The notes under the pieces: model-generated
Seen by the model: the letters and a program-made list of their open reading frames with translations, nothing else
The model's database searches: none
Told to the model about the DNA's origin: nothing
Shown here: positions 1 to 5,621 of the stretch, piece after piece
How the letters are laid out: each line of letters starts with the position of its first letter
Position numbering within the stretch: the first letter of the stretch is position 1
Source: a virus
IMG/VR virus record: IMGVR_UViG_3300035187_003230
Coordinates: 1-38,113 of that record
DNA length: 38,113 nucleotides
Reading direction: 5' to 3' (one strand)
Made by a program: the position numbers and the translations under genes

Positions 1-127
1 GCCGTTCCATTCATGGCTTATGCTATCAATGATAATCACATCGGCACCAAAAGCCTCGGCATCCTTTATTTGCTTTATATAAGCCTCTGGCGAGTAAGGA
101 GCCACAAAATTGGATACATAGTACTCA
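1..127. repeat. Terminal direct repeat, left copy
   Basis: These 127 bases are identical to the last 127 bases of the window. They lie inside the ATPase coding sequence, and removing one copy and joining the ends keeps the reading frame exactly. This shows the molecule was assembled as a circle or from a permuted phage genome. A length of exactly 127 is also a usual maximum k-mer length of short-read assemblers, so the repeat is more likely an assembly overlap than a packaged terminal repeat. Confidence 0.95.
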
Positions 128-306
128 GGGAATTTATCGCTGTATAACTCAGATGATCCATGTTCAGTGTCGATAACACAAACCTTAGCATTTTCACCAA
201 AAATACCAAAAGCCATTGTAAGCGCGGAATACGTTTTACCGCTTCCCGACGGCCCACATAAAGCAAGTCGTAATTTTTGTTTTTTCTTCTCGGCTTTTTT
301 AAACAT
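1..306 (-). CDS. RecA-like phage ATPase (Sak4-type), N-terminal 102 codons; continues at the right end
   Basis: This is the N-terminal part of an ATPase gene cut by the window edge; the rest is at 37351-37986. The joined protein has 313 residues. The Walker A loop GPSGSGKT lies at residues 18-25, and a Walker B-like strand VIIIDS ends with Asp94. The order and spacing fit the phage AAA/RecA-core family that includes Sak4 single-strand annealing ATPases, which act in phage DNA recombination. The ATG at 306 was chosen because an AAAGGA ribosome site sits 8 bases upstream; a nearby ATG at 311 is in another frame. A promoter lies at 337-365. The nuclease gene upstream suggests a recombination/repair operon. 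The exact subfamily is inferred. Confidence 0.88.
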   Translation of the reverse strand, partial: MFKKAEKKKQKLRLALCGPSGSGKTYSALTMAFGIFGENAKVCVIDTEHGSSELYSDKFPEYYVSNFVAPYSPEAYIKQIKDAEAFGADVIIIDSISHEWNG

Positions 307-336
307 ATCATGGTTCCTTTGTGTTGTTGTGTGTAT

Positions 337-365
337 ACAATACACAATCCGGCAAACCAAGTCAA
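337..365 (-). promoter_or_regulatory. Leftward promoter for the ATPase operon
   Basis: On the minus strand a TTGACT box (360-365) is followed after 17 bases by TATTGT (337-342), then by GTATACACACAACAACAC. The same arrangement and start-site sequence recur upstream of other leftward units. It drives the ATPase gene, whose start codon is at 306. Confidence 0.7.
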
Positions 366-368
366 CGT

Positions 369-761
369 TTATTTTATCTGGTTATTGACAAACAGAATCC
401 AGTCTTCGGTTATCATGACTTGCGTAAGGCGGTAGACTTTCCAGCCCATAAATTGCGCTTGATTGTATTTCTCACAGTCCTTTGAGTATCCCACAAGCGT
501 TTGGTGGCGGCCCATTTTGTGCGTATTGATGCCTTCAATCTCGATGGCTATTTTGCTTTTGGGGTGCGCGTAGTCAAACCGCCATTTTCTTACAGGGTGA
601 AACTTGTATTCCTTTTCCAGTTTGTGCTTTGAAAGCATCTCCCAGAGATAAAGGAATTTACACTCAAGACCAGAGGATTCCTCAATGCTTTTAACTTTAG
701 GTGCTTTAGCTGCTTTAGGTGGCTTCTTGCCTTTAAAAAAGGCTTTTGGCAAGCGTATCAT
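369..761 (-). CDS. PD-(D/E)XK-type endonuclease (Vsr/DUF559-like)
   Basis: A 130-residue protein. After a Lys/Ala/Pro-rich basic N-terminus (1-25) comes a compact nuclease-like core: WRFDYA with Asp63, then AIEIEG with Glu74 and Glu76, His81, GRHQ near 85, and a C-terminal motif of the type KDCEKYN...GWKVYRLT. The Asp - Glu-x-Glu spacing and the GW-x-V-x-R strand are typical of Vsr/DUF559-like members of the PD-(D/E)XK superfamily. In phages such small enzymes cut branched or recombining DNA, which would suit its place beside the ATPase. The start overlaps the upstream stop as ATGA, indicating translational coupling. Whether it is a Holliday junction resolvase, a repair enzyme or a defence nuclease cannot be told. 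Confidence 0.72.
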   Translation of the reverse strand: MIRLPKAFFKGKKPPKAAKAPKVKSIEESSGLECKFLYLWEMLSKHKLEKEYKFHPVRKWRFDYAHPKSKIAIEIEGINTHKMGRHQTLVGYSKDCEKYNQAQFMGWKVYRLTQVMITEDWILFVNNQIK

Positions 762-916
762 TCCACAGGCACCGTTTCAGAATCCACAACCATAGACACC
801 ATTTTATCTTTCAGGCGACCATAATCAAAACACACCTTTTGATCGTCCAGCACGATCAGAGACACCAAAGCCAAAACCGTGACAATCAAGACAAAACAGG
901 CGGCTTTAAGAATCAT
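758..916 (-). CDS. Small single-pass membrane protein (52 aa)
   Basis: A short gene encoding 52 residues. It begins MILKAACF and has one strong hydrophobic helix at about residues 5-23 (LVSLIVL at its end), followed by a polar charged tail. It starts inside the end of the preceding gene (906-1145) and its stop overlaps the nuclease start as ATGA, so it sits in a tightly coupled chain. The sequence around its start is repeated exactly at the start of the preceding gene. The function is unknown; it looks like an inner-membrane peptide with a cytoplasmic or periplasmic tail. Confidence 0.65.
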   Translation of the reverse strand: MILKAACFVLIVTVLALVSLIVLDDQKVCFDYGRLKDKMVSMVVDSETVPVE

Positions 917-1145
917 TGTTTTTTTCTGCTTCTATTAACAACACCGGAGAAATCATAGCCGATGCTACATCTTGTGCAGCCTCAATTACTTTATCGGAAC
1001 ATATTTTTAAAATTAATCCTGCTTCTTTTTGCCCTATTTTTACAGAAACTTTTCCTTTTTCAGATGCAAACGTAACCTCACCCCTGTAAGTACCTTGGAG
1101 TTCACCCCATCTTTCCATTTGAATTATAAGTTGGTCAAGAATCAT
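906..1145 (-). CDS. Hypothetical protein (79 aa)
   Basis: It encodes 79 residues starting MILDQLIIQMERWGEL, with no membrane segment or recognised motif. The chosen ATG at 1145 lies inside the end of the upstream gene and matches the arrangement at the next gene: both upstream proteins end EKNNDS and both downstream ones start MIL. A longer in-frame start at 1205 would run antisense-like through hydrophobic sequence and is unlikely. The middle (residues 18-50) alternates charged and hydrophobic positions as in a small beta-rich domain. Function unknown. Confidence 0.62.
   Translation of the reverse strand: MILDQLIIQMERWGELQGTYRGEVTFASEKGKVSVKIGQKEAGLILKICSDKVIEAAQDVASAMISPVLLIEAEKNNDS
908..929. 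repeat. 22-bp direct repeat at a gene junction, copy 1
   Basis: These 22 bases recur without mismatch at 1137-1158. Each copy spans the end of one small leftward gene and the start codon of the next. The repeat contains a purine-rich run (GCAGAAAAAAAC on the minus strand) just before ATGATTCTT. Confidence 0.95.
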
Positions 1146-1332
1146 TGTTTTTTTCTGCCTTTTCTTCGTGGAATTGATAGCCCAAAAGAAAAAATTGAAT
1201 AGCAATAACGAACGGAAACATTAAGCCAAAATAATCTTTGTTTAATAACGAATGTCCCGTAAAAGAAAGCCACGCAAAAAAACACAAAACACTAAAAGAC
1301 AATAGCAACCTTATTTTAAAGACATCACTCAT
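1135..1332 (-). CDS. Two-helix membrane protein (65 aa)
   Basis: A 65-residue protein with two hydrophobic segments, about residues 8-25 and 33-52, joined by a short polar turn and ending in the charged tail EEKAEKNNDS. The ATG at 1332 was preferred over a GTG one codon upstream. Its 3' end overlaps the next gene's start and carries the 22-bp repeat. No family is recognised. Small two-helix proteins in phage early operons are often membrane-acting accessory proteins (superinfection exclusion, for example), but nothing here proves that. Confidence 0.65.
   Translation of the reverse strand: MSDVFKIRLLLSFSVLCFFAWLSFTGHSLLNKDYFGLMFPFVIAIQFFLLGYQFHEEKAEKNNDS
1137..1158. repeat. 22-bp direct repeat at a gene junction, copy 2
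   Basis: This is the exact duplicate of 908-929. It again covers the C-terminal codons EKNNDS of one gene and the MIL start of the next. Confidence 0.95.
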
Positions 1333-1340
1333 CACACGCC

Positions 1341-1487
1341 CTATTGTTTTTTATTGAAAGATTTTAGGGCTTTGAAAAAAAAGTAAACACTAATCGGCGC
1401 AAGAAGGGCAAGAAACGCCTCATACAACTTAAACTCTACGTCGATGCCTACAACTACGTTTCCATAATAATTAAAAAAATCAATCAT
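1341..1487 (-). CDS. Small membrane protein (48 aa)
   Basis: This short gene encodes 48 residues with one hydrophobic helix at about 20-38 (FLALLAPISVYFFF) and a basic C-terminus (KALKSFNKKQ), a positive-inside arrangement. The ATG at 1487 lies just inside the end of the upstream gene (stop at 1480-1482), so the two overlap by 8 bases. Upstream GGAGCG provides a ribosome site. Function unknown. It is one of three tiny membrane proteins in the same operon. Confidence 0.58.
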   Translation of the reverse strand: MIDFFNYYGNVVVGIDVEFKLYEAFLALLAPISVYFFFKALKSFNKKQ

Positions 1488-1728
1488 CACACGCTCCATC
1501 TATTTCGCTTGCCAGCATTCTCAAGTAATTTGAGATTGTCTTTGGGTTTTCCTTGTTTTCAATCCTTTGGGATACCGCTTCCCAAATCAAATCCACAAGT
1601 GTGCATTCAAAATGGGCGTCAGATTCGTCTGGGAAGGGATGGAACGTGATGACAAAACTGGCTGTGGGAAAGACATTAAAATCAATATCCACTTCAGCTT
1701 CATCTAAAAAATTCTCATCCCTTATCAT
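1480..1728 (-). CDS. Hypothetical acidic protein (82 aa)
   Basis: This is an 82-residue protein, strongly acidic (ENFLDEAEVDIDF near the N-terminus and SEIDGACDD at the end), with no membrane helix. The ATG at 1728 overlaps the upstream stop as ATGA, so translation is coupled. The central part (residues 20-45) reads as a small beta sheet and the rest as helices. Acidic small early proteins of phages sometimes mimic DNA or bind host enzymes; that is speculation. No family is recognised. Confidence 0.6.
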   Translation of the reverse strand: MIRDENFLDEAEVDIDFNVFPTASFVITFHPFPDESDAHFECTLVDLIWEAVSQRIENKENPKTISNYLRMLASEIDGACDD

Positions 1729-1961
1729 CAATGAGTGCCAAACGTGTCCGTCAAAGAGTCTTCTTTTTGATCCTTTTTGCGCTTCTTGTGAACAAACGTC
1801 TGAACAACGCGGTCAGAATCAAGAGCAAGATTTGTGCTGTATAAAGACCATCCCTCACTAGCAGCCTTGTTAAGGTACTGGGTTATCTCTTCATCACTAA
1901 TTTCGTCAACCTCAAAGGGAAAGCTCTTAAACACGAACTCAGACTTTAATTTTGCAATCAT
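1728..1961 (-). CDS. DUF4177-like small protein (77 aa)
   Basis: A 77-residue protein and first gene of a leftward operon. Residues 22-55 contain an LNKAASEGWSLYS core followed by DSDRVVQTFVHKKR, which matches the pattern of DUF4177-like small proteins (Asn/aa-x-GW then a beta strand). The function of that family is unknown. The ATG at 1961 was chosen because AAAGAAAG lies 7 bases upstream; an in-frame ATG at 2012 lies within the promoter. The highly basic patch KKRKKDQK near the C-terminus may bind nucleic acid. Confidence 0.62.
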   Translation of the reverse strand: MIAKLKSEFVFKSFPFEVDEISDEEITQYLNKAASEGWSLYSTNLALDSDRVVQTFVHKKRKKDQKEDSLTDTFGTH

Positions 1962-1994
1962 AAAAACACTTTCTTTTTGTGTGGGTGTGTGATA

Positions 1995-2024
1995 TACATA
2001 CCAAATAGACAAAGACTAAGTCAA
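1995..2024 (-). promoter_or_regulatory. Leftward promoter in a divergent control region
   Basis: A minus-strand TTGACT (2019-2024) is followed after 18 bases by TATGTA (1995-2000). It drives the operon beginning at 1961. The 79-bp gap to the rightward HTH gene at 2041 must also contain that gene's promoter; TATACA at 1993-1998 is a possible rightward -10 but no good -35 is visible. The arrangement is that of a classic divergent regulator region. Confidence 0.6.
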
Positions 2025-2040
2025 GAAGAAAAAGGATGTT

Positions 2041-2319
2041 ATGCACAAAACGCTCTTAAGAAGTCGCAGGGAATCGTTGGGTTGGTCAAGAGGTCATGTT
2101 CTTGATTTGATGAAAGACTATGGTTTTTCGGGATCGGGTCACAAAATTCTTTTTATCGAAGACCGACGCACAAAAAGTCAGGACGAAGCATTTTTACGTT
2201 GCCTTTGTAAAGTATTGGATTTAAATTTCGATGATGTGGCTAGAGAACTTGAGATCGTGCCGGAGAAGATTAAAAAAGCATACTTTGAGGGCAAGATTCA
2301 GTATGAGGAAGGTCATTGA
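2041..2319 (+). CDS. XRE/Cro-like helix-turn-helix protein
   Basis: The protein has 92 residues. The first 70 follow the HTH_XRE pattern: LRSRRESLGWSRGHVLDLM (helices 1-2), a glycine-rich turn (GFSGSGH), ILFIEDRRTKSQDEAFLRCLCKVLDL (recognition helix and helices 4-5). The LCKVLDLNFDDV end is typical of the family. It has a strong AAAGGA ribosome site 7 bases before ATG and stands divergent to a leftward operon, the usual place of a phage repressor or Cro-type switch protein. It could bind operators in the 1962-2040 gap or the palindromes near 12132, 13650 and 14768; the target is not determined. Confidence 0.78.
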   Translation: MHKTLLRSRRESLGWSRGHVLDLMKDYGFSGSGHKILFIEDRRTKSQDEAFLRCLCKVLDLNFDDVARELEIVPEKIKKAYFEGKIQYEEGH

Positions 2320-2560
2320 TTTTTTCGAGTATAAAAAGAAAAAGCAAGAGCCTTTAAAAAACGTTCAGGACATAATCCTGAAAAACAACCATCTAAAGAC
2401 GATAGAGTGTTTATGCCGTGTTGCGCGTTTCCATGCCAACACGGTTGACGATTACCACATCAACGCATCTGTGCATTGTTTAGAGAGCATTAGGCAAGAG
2501 ATTGACGATCTGCTGGATAGGGTTAAAGAGCAGGGTGGCTGTCTGGTGTTTGACCAGTAG
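2303..2560 (+). CDS. Hypothetical helical protein (85 aa)
   Basis: An 85-residue, mostly helical protein starting MRKVIDFFEYKKKKQ. It overlaps the end of the HTH gene by 17 bases in another frame, which points to coupled expression. Its C-terminal half (RFHANTVDDYHINASVHCLESIRQEIDDLLDRV) looks like an amphipathic helical hairpin. Its last 38 bases overlap, tail to tail, the end of the leftward gene at 2523. It may be a partner or anti-repressor of the HTH protein, judged only by position. Confidence 0.6.
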   Translation: MRKVIDFFEYKKKKQEPLKNVQDIILKNNHLKTIECLCRVARFHANTVDDYHINASVHCLESIRQEIDDLLDRVKEQGGCLVFDQ

Positions 2561-2975
2561 GCAGGATCACTTCGTCCCATTCAATTAACGACGCGCGTTG
2601 TCCGTTGGGGTAAAATCTGCTTATTATTTTTGGTTCGTCTTCGATAGTGGCATACCAAAAAGGTTCGTCTGATTCAAACACTTCATCAGCAATAATACGA
2701 TTTACTTCAAAACCAAAGTTTGGTTTTTTGAAATGCACATAGTCGCCCACTAGGATTAAGGGACTTAACCATGGTTGGTTATCTTCGGTAACTGTGATGC
2801 GCCACTCATCCGCACTTAAACAAAACCCAACAAGATGCCTTACACCCACCTCATCATCTGGATCAAAAAATGAGGCAAATTCTGTGCTAGATTCTGGAAA
2901 CACATCAACAAAAAGTGCCGCCTGACTCAGCCGCTTCGTTATAAGCAGTGTTCCTATAGGGTATAGTTTGGTCAT
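2523..2975 (-). CDS. Hypothetical protein (150 aa)
   Basis: A 150-residue soluble, acidic protein rich in Trp, Phe and Pro with beta-like stretches (GTLLITKRLSQ, DYVHFKKPNFGFEV, FWYATIEDEPKII). No family is recognised. The ATG at 2975 has a strong AAAGGAGAG site 5 bases upstream; an earlier in-frame ATG at 3005 lacks one. Between this start and the likely promoter (3096-3124) lies an intrinsic terminator (3011-3046), so the gene is either controlled by attenuation or has another start. Its 3' end overlaps the convergent gene by 38 bases. Confidence 0.68.
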   Translation of the reverse strand: MTKLYPIGTLLITKRLSQAALFVDVFPESSTEFASFFDPDDEVGVRHLVGFCLSADEWRITVTEDNQPWLSPLILVGDYVHFKKPNFGFEVNRIIADEVFESDEPFWYATIEDEPKIISRFYPNGQRASLIEWDEVILPTGQTPDSHPAL

Positions 2976-3010
2976 AATCACTCTCCTTTGCTTGTTGGTA
3001 CTCAATCAAT

Positions 3011-3046
3011 AAAAAAACGGGGCTTCCCATCAACAAAGAAACCCCG
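3011..3046 (-). terminator. Leftward intrinsic terminator
   Basis: On the minus strand CGGGGTTTC (3046-3038) pairs with GAAGCCCCG (3026-3018), nine pairs with one G-U, followed by seven Ts (3017-3011). It lies downstream of the gene ending at 3130 and also downstream of the promoter at 3096-3124. It can therefore end a short transcript or attenuate the gene at 2975. Confidence 0.85.
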
Positions 3047-3089
3047 CCAAGTTTTAAGTGGCAAGAAACCAAAACCACTTATGAGCGTT
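3011..3089 (-). ncRNA. Candidate ~80-nt small RNA or attenuated leader
   Basis: A minus-strand promoter (-35 at 3119-3124) would start RNA near 3089. The RNA first forms a hairpin AAGTGG (3080-3075) with CCACTT (3061-3056), then the terminator hairpin with a T run ending at 3011. No coding sequence is visible within it. The product would be an 80-nt two-hairpin RNA, or the leader of the gene at 2975 with termination before the coding region. The start point is inferred. Confidence 0.45.
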
Positions 3090-3095
3090 GGTGTT

Positions 3096-3124
3096 GTTAT
3101 GACACACACACCAACCATTGTCAA
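3096..3124 (-). promoter_or_regulatory. Leftward promoter before the small RNA/leader
   Basis: TTGACA on the minus strand (3119-3124), 17 bases, then CATAAC (3096-3101), a weak -10. The start region continues with AACACCAAC, like other promoters of this phage. Confidence 0.5.
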
Positions 3125-3129
3125 GGGGT

Positions 3130-3528
3130 TTACAGGGTTCTGTATTCTGGGTCATAAAGAAGTCCGTCAGTTTTTTCAATTTCCTCTGTGGACCAAACGT
3201 ATTTGATGTTTGTGCGCCATTTGTTTGGCTCTTCTACAGAAAAATCACTGCAAACATCCAGCAATCCACCTAAAAAATCTTCGTACTCATCAGGGGTCAA
3301 AAGAAACTCTAACGCGCCCAAATTTACTGTGCCCTCTTGCTCTTTTGAGCGGATACGAAATAGACTTTTAGAAAGCCTATTCGGATAAAAAACATACGCC
3401 ACTAAAGTAACATCTTTCCCAATCAAATCCTCATCATCAGAAAGTTCTACGTGTTCCAGTGTGTATTTTTCTCTTTCGTACACGTCTGTGCATTCAAAAG
3501 GCTTGTTAAAATCTGTTAATGATACCAT
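3130..3528 (-). CDS. Hypothetical acidic protein (132 aa)
   Basis: A 132-residue soluble acidic protein with mixed beta/alpha character: VTLVAYVFYPNRL and LFRIRSKEQEGTVNLG look like strands, and LTPDEYEDFLGGLLDV a helix. No family is recognised. It is a single-gene unit: a strong promoter at 3559-3587 precedes it and the terminator at 3011-3046 may follow. GGAAACC upstream of the ATG supplies a ribosome site of the type seen throughout the accessory genes. Confidence 0.65.
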   Translation of the reverse strand: MVSLTDFNKPFECTDVYEREKYTLEHVELSDDEDLIGKDVTLVAYVFYPNRLSKSLFRIRSKEQEGTVNLGALEFLLTPDEYEDFLGGLLDVCSDFSVEEPNKWRTNIKYVWSTEEIEKTDGLLYDPEYRTL

Positions 3529-3558
3529 AAAGGTTTCCCTGTTTGTTGTTGTTTGTAT

Positions 3559-3587
3559 ACACTACACAACAAAAGGACTTGTGTCAA
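3559..3587 (-). promoter_or_regulatory. Leftward promoter for the gene at 3528
   Basis: TTGACA (3582-3587) is followed after 17 bases by TAGTGT (3559-3564) and then ATACAAACAACAACAAAC on the minus strand. It belongs to the same promoter family as 337-365. Confidence 0.72.
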
Positions 3588-3590
3588 TGA

Positions 3591-3848
3591 TTATTTTGGC
3601 AAACGAAATTCTCTCCAAAACCTATCGTTACTTTCATTGATCTGCTCAAGGCTTCGGTTGGCTTCTTGTTTTCTCATAAAATCAAGCATTTCTTGTTGAT
3701 TTTGCAATTCAGATGTTCTTGCAGCCGACTCACATTCTGCCGTCCACATTGTACTACAGTTTAATGGCATGTAGGTTTGTGGGCTATAGTATTGCGCCAT
3801 AGCATCACCTGAAAGCAAAGCGATTAAAATTAAAGCTCTTTTGACCAT
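3591..3848 (-). CDS. Secreted small protein with signal peptide (85 aa)
   Basis: This 85-residue protein has a clear signal peptide: MVKR, a hydrophobic core ALILIALLSG, then DAMA before Gln19, a good signal peptidase I site. The mature part (about 67 residues) has two cysteines (in LNCSTMW and AECES) that may form a disulfide and then a Gln/Glu/Asn-rich helix. It is the last gene of a three-gene leftward set and overlaps the gene before it by 19 bases. A periplasmic protein made from an early-type region could alter host surface or exclude other phages; this is inferred from location only. Confidence 0.68.
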   Translation of the reverse strand: MVKRALILIALLSGDAMAQYYSPQTYMPLNCSTMWTAECESAARTSELQNQQEMLDFMRKQEANRSLEQINESNDRFWREFRLPK

Positions 3849-4069
3849 GGTCCAATCTCCTTTTTGTTTGCATAAACCTTACGAAAAACCGATGCCTTTT
3901 TCTCACACTCGGTTAAATCATCACCCGTGAAATGAATCCGCATTGTTCTTTCGATACCGCCGACCACGAACGATTTATAATCAGCCTGTAGTTTCTTTGC
4001 CTTCTTTTCAAAGGTTGGCAATTCATCTTTGTGAATCCCTGTGTAGTAGTATGATAAAATCATAATCAT
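3830..4069 (-). CDS. Hypothetical protein (79 aa)
   Basis: A 79-residue basic, soluble protein: MIMILSYYYTG, then a lysine-rich helix (FEKKAKKLQADYKSFVV) and RTMRIHFTGDDLTECEKKASVF. The repeated charged-helix and strand pattern suggests a small alpha/beta fold. Its ATG overlaps the upstream stop as ATGA; a second ATG two codons later is also possible. No family is recognised. Confidence 0.62.
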   Translation of the reverse strand: MIMILSYYYTGIHKDELPTFEKKAKKLQADYKSFVVGGIERTMRIHFTGDDLTECEKKASVFRKVYANKKEIGPWSKEL

Positions 4070-4338
4070 ATGCTTTCTGTTGTTGGATTTTCAGGACTTA
4101 ATGCAAGAATAGATTGCCAGCGACCTAACGATATAGGGTAATTTGTATTCCCCTTAAGTTGTTTTTTACTGGCCTCATAAGGAACAGCTACCCAACCATC
4201 GAGGGATTGCCTCATAGCCTCTCTAAGAAAATTGCGGGCTTCGTAAAGTGAATTTTCTTCGTCAGAAAAAAGAAGGTTTAAAATATCAGCCACGTCGCTT
4301 TTTTTGAGAATACAGGTTTCATCAAGTCTATATAGCAT
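4066..4338 (-). CDS. Hypothetical protein (90 aa)
   Basis: The first gene of the leftward set 4338-3591. Ninety residues, soluble, with a helical N-terminal half (KKSDVADILNLLFSDEENS, YEARNFLREAMRQSLDGW) and a polar tail. An AAGAGAAAACC sequence precedes the ATG. The promoter at 4371-4399 is close upstream. Function unknown. Confidence 0.6.
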   Translation of the reverse strand: MLYRLDETCILKKSDVADILNLLFSDEENSLYEARNFLREAMRQSLDGWVAVPYEASKKQLKGNTNYPISLGRWQSILALSPENPTTESI

Positions 4339-4370
4339 GGTTTTCTCTTGACTTTCGTTGTGTTATGTAT

Positions 4371-4399
4371 ACCATACACCAACACAATGACAAAATCAA
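4371..4399 (-). promoter_or_regulatory. Divergent promoter region (leftward boxes given)
   Basis: Leftward: TTGATT (4394-4399), 17 bases, TATGGT (4371-4376), followed by ATACATAACAC. Rightward, TTGACT at 4348-4353 with TACCAT (4370-4375) after 16 bases could serve the gene at 4410, so the two promoters would overlap and compete. Confidence 0.55.
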
Positions 4400-4409
4400 G
4401 AGGTAAATT

Positions 4410-4718
4410 ATGATCCAACCATTTTCGTACATTGATATGGTTTATTATGAGCGCAATAATTGCGTTGCTGCTTTGGCACAAGTTGCGCGGTCTTTAGGGT
4501 TCAAAGTTGTAGTTACAAAAACCACTATGATTGGCGTTAGGGATGAATGGCAAAATTGCATTTATATAGATCTCCCAACAGGACAAGTAAGCTGGCATTT
4601 CCATGACAGGGAGGATTTTTTGTTCTCAAGTTTTCCAAAAGCTGAGAATGTGGAATATGATGGCCACAGCATAGAGGATAAATATTTAAGATTAAAAGAA
4701 TGGGGAATGACGTTATGA
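4410..4718 (+). CDS. Conserved phage hypothetical protein (102 aa)
   Basis: A 102-residue protein. The central stretch LPTGQVSWHFHDRE followed by a YDGHSIEDKYLRL segment near the C-terminus matches a pattern I recall from many phage hypothetical proteins near replication genes (GQVSWH...DGH..EEKY.RL). No activity is known. The strong AGAGG site lies 7 bases before the ATG. It starts the rightward replication operon, and the next gene overlaps its stop as ATGA. Confidence 0.75.
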   Translation: MIQPFSYIDMVYYERNNCVAALAQVARSLGFKVVVTKTTMIGVRDEWQNCIYIDLPTGQVSWHFHDREDFLFSSFPKAENVEYDGHSIEDKYLRLKEWGMTL

Positions 4719-5149
4719 AAAATGATGCGTGGTTAAAGTATAATGATGTGTGTAAAAAAACGATCATTGCGTTTCTCAAAAAATACTACCCTGAAGAATC
4801 TTTAGAGACGGTGTATTTTGTTGGGTGGGACGAAAACGATTACACCAATGTTTTTGAATGCTGCGATAGGTACTACGGCATAGACTTTGTCCAAGAGTGC
4901 TTAAAGCTAGATGCCACGTTCGAGGATATGGATTCATACCAAGAACACGTCCTTCAGTGCGGAATACAAGGTAAGGAAGAGGGCATTAACTTTAAGACGT
5001 GGGTGAAACATCCTGAGAAAAGAAAAACACCTGAACAGCAGCCTTTTACTGCCCAGCATCGGGCAAAGCAGCTTCTTAAACGCTGCATCCCAGCCCTTGA
5101 GGGAATCACGCAATACGAATCATTGCTTGCTGAAATAAAAAATCACTAG
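4715..5149 (+). CDS. Hypothetical protein (144 aa)
   Basis: A 144-residue protein. The N-terminal two thirds is acidic and aromatic (YFVGWDENDYTNVFECCDRYYGIDFVQECLKL); the end is basic and helical (QHRAKQLLKRCIPALEGITQYESLLAEIKNH). The ATG at 4715 overlaps the upstream stop and was preferred over an in-frame ATG at 4700. The last 22 residues have a decayed second copy about 330 bp downstream (5482-5562). No family is recognised. Confidence 0.68.
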   Translation: MKNDAWLKYNDVCKKTIIAFLKKYYPEESLETVYFVGWDENDYTNVFECCDRYYGIDFVQECLKLDATFEDMDSYQEHVLQCGIQGKEEGINFKTWVKHPEKRKTPEQQPFTAQHRAKQLLKRCIPALEGITQYESLLAEIKNH

Positions 5150-5161
5150 AAAGGATTAGCC

Positions 5162-5482
5162 ATGACAATAAAATTAAATAATTCGGTATTAGGTCTTATT
5201 TATGATGCCCTTAAAATTGACAAAAAATCATACACCACTTTGGAGGAAGGCCAATTTCAATACCTCATTGTGCACCAAGACGGTTGTAATCTTGCCTTTG
5301 AAATCTATGCTTTTTTAAATGAAAAAAACATAAAAAAACAATTTTTTTATTCCCAAAAACTTGAGGACTCTTACGAATCCATGTCCCATGCTATTGAGGA
5401 AATAAAAACCATAAAGAAAAAATTGGAAGCAATCATTACAGCAGACTTAGCAAACGCAAGGCTTAAAAATACAGATGCTTAG
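5162..5482 (+). CDS. Hypothetical protein (106 aa)
   Basis: A 106-residue soluble, lysine-rich protein. The first 60 residues alternate short strands and turns (SYTTLEEGQFQYLIVHQDGCNLAFEIYAFL); the rest is a charged helix likely to form a coiled coil (SMSHAIEEIKTIKKKLEAIITADLANARL). AGAAAGGA precedes the ATG by 8 bases. It follows the previous gene with a 12-base gap. Its stop overlaps the beginning of a gene remnant. Function unknown. Confidence 0.65.
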   Translation: MTIKLNNSVLGLIYDALKIDKKSYTTLEEGQFQYLIVHQDGCNLAFEIYAFLNEKNIKKQFFYSQKLEDSYESMSHAIEEIKTIKKKLEAIITADLANARLKNTDA

Positions 5483-5562
5483 GCAGGTTCCCCGCCCTTG
5501 AAGGCGTGACCATGCATGAATCTTTGGTGGCAGAGATTCAAAAAGAAATTAAACATCTTTAA
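5482..5562 (+). pseudogene. Remnant of a duplicate of the 4715 gene (C-terminal end only)
   Basis: Read in the frame ending with TAA at 5560-5562, this stretch gives GRFPALEGVTMHESLVAEI plus QKEIKHL. It aligns with the end of the gene at 4715-5149 (RCIPALEGITQYESLLAEIKNH), and the DNA aligns too. An upstream in-frame stop at 5464-5466 and the lack of a ribosome site show it is a broken gene end. The gene at 5162 may have been inserted into, or have replaced, the rest of the duplicate. Confidence 0.7.
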
Positions 5563-5588
5563 AGCCGTCTAAAACCGTCTAAAAGCAC

Positions 5589-5617
5589 TTGATTTTTCTG
5601 TTAGTGTAATATACCAA
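5589..5617 (+). promoter_or_regulatory. Possible rightward promoter of the replication gene
   Basis: TTGATT (5589-5594) is followed by AGTGTAATATACCAACAAC. A -10 could be TATACC (15-base spacer) or TACCAA (17). The ATACCAACAAC start region matches other promoters of this phage. Just upstream, a short direct repeat with the core CCGTCTAAAA occurs twice (5567-5586). Confidence 0.4.
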
Positions 5618-5621
5618 CAAC

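Noticed and set aside
1-127. Terminal repeat as a real T7-like packaged end
   Set aside because: It lies inside a gene, gives an intact frame only when collapsed, and equals a usual assembler k-mer. Read depth would settle it.
2041-2560. Lysogeny module with integrase
   Set aside because: Only an HTH regulator is present; no recombinase or repeat pair that could be att was found, so temperate life is not supported.
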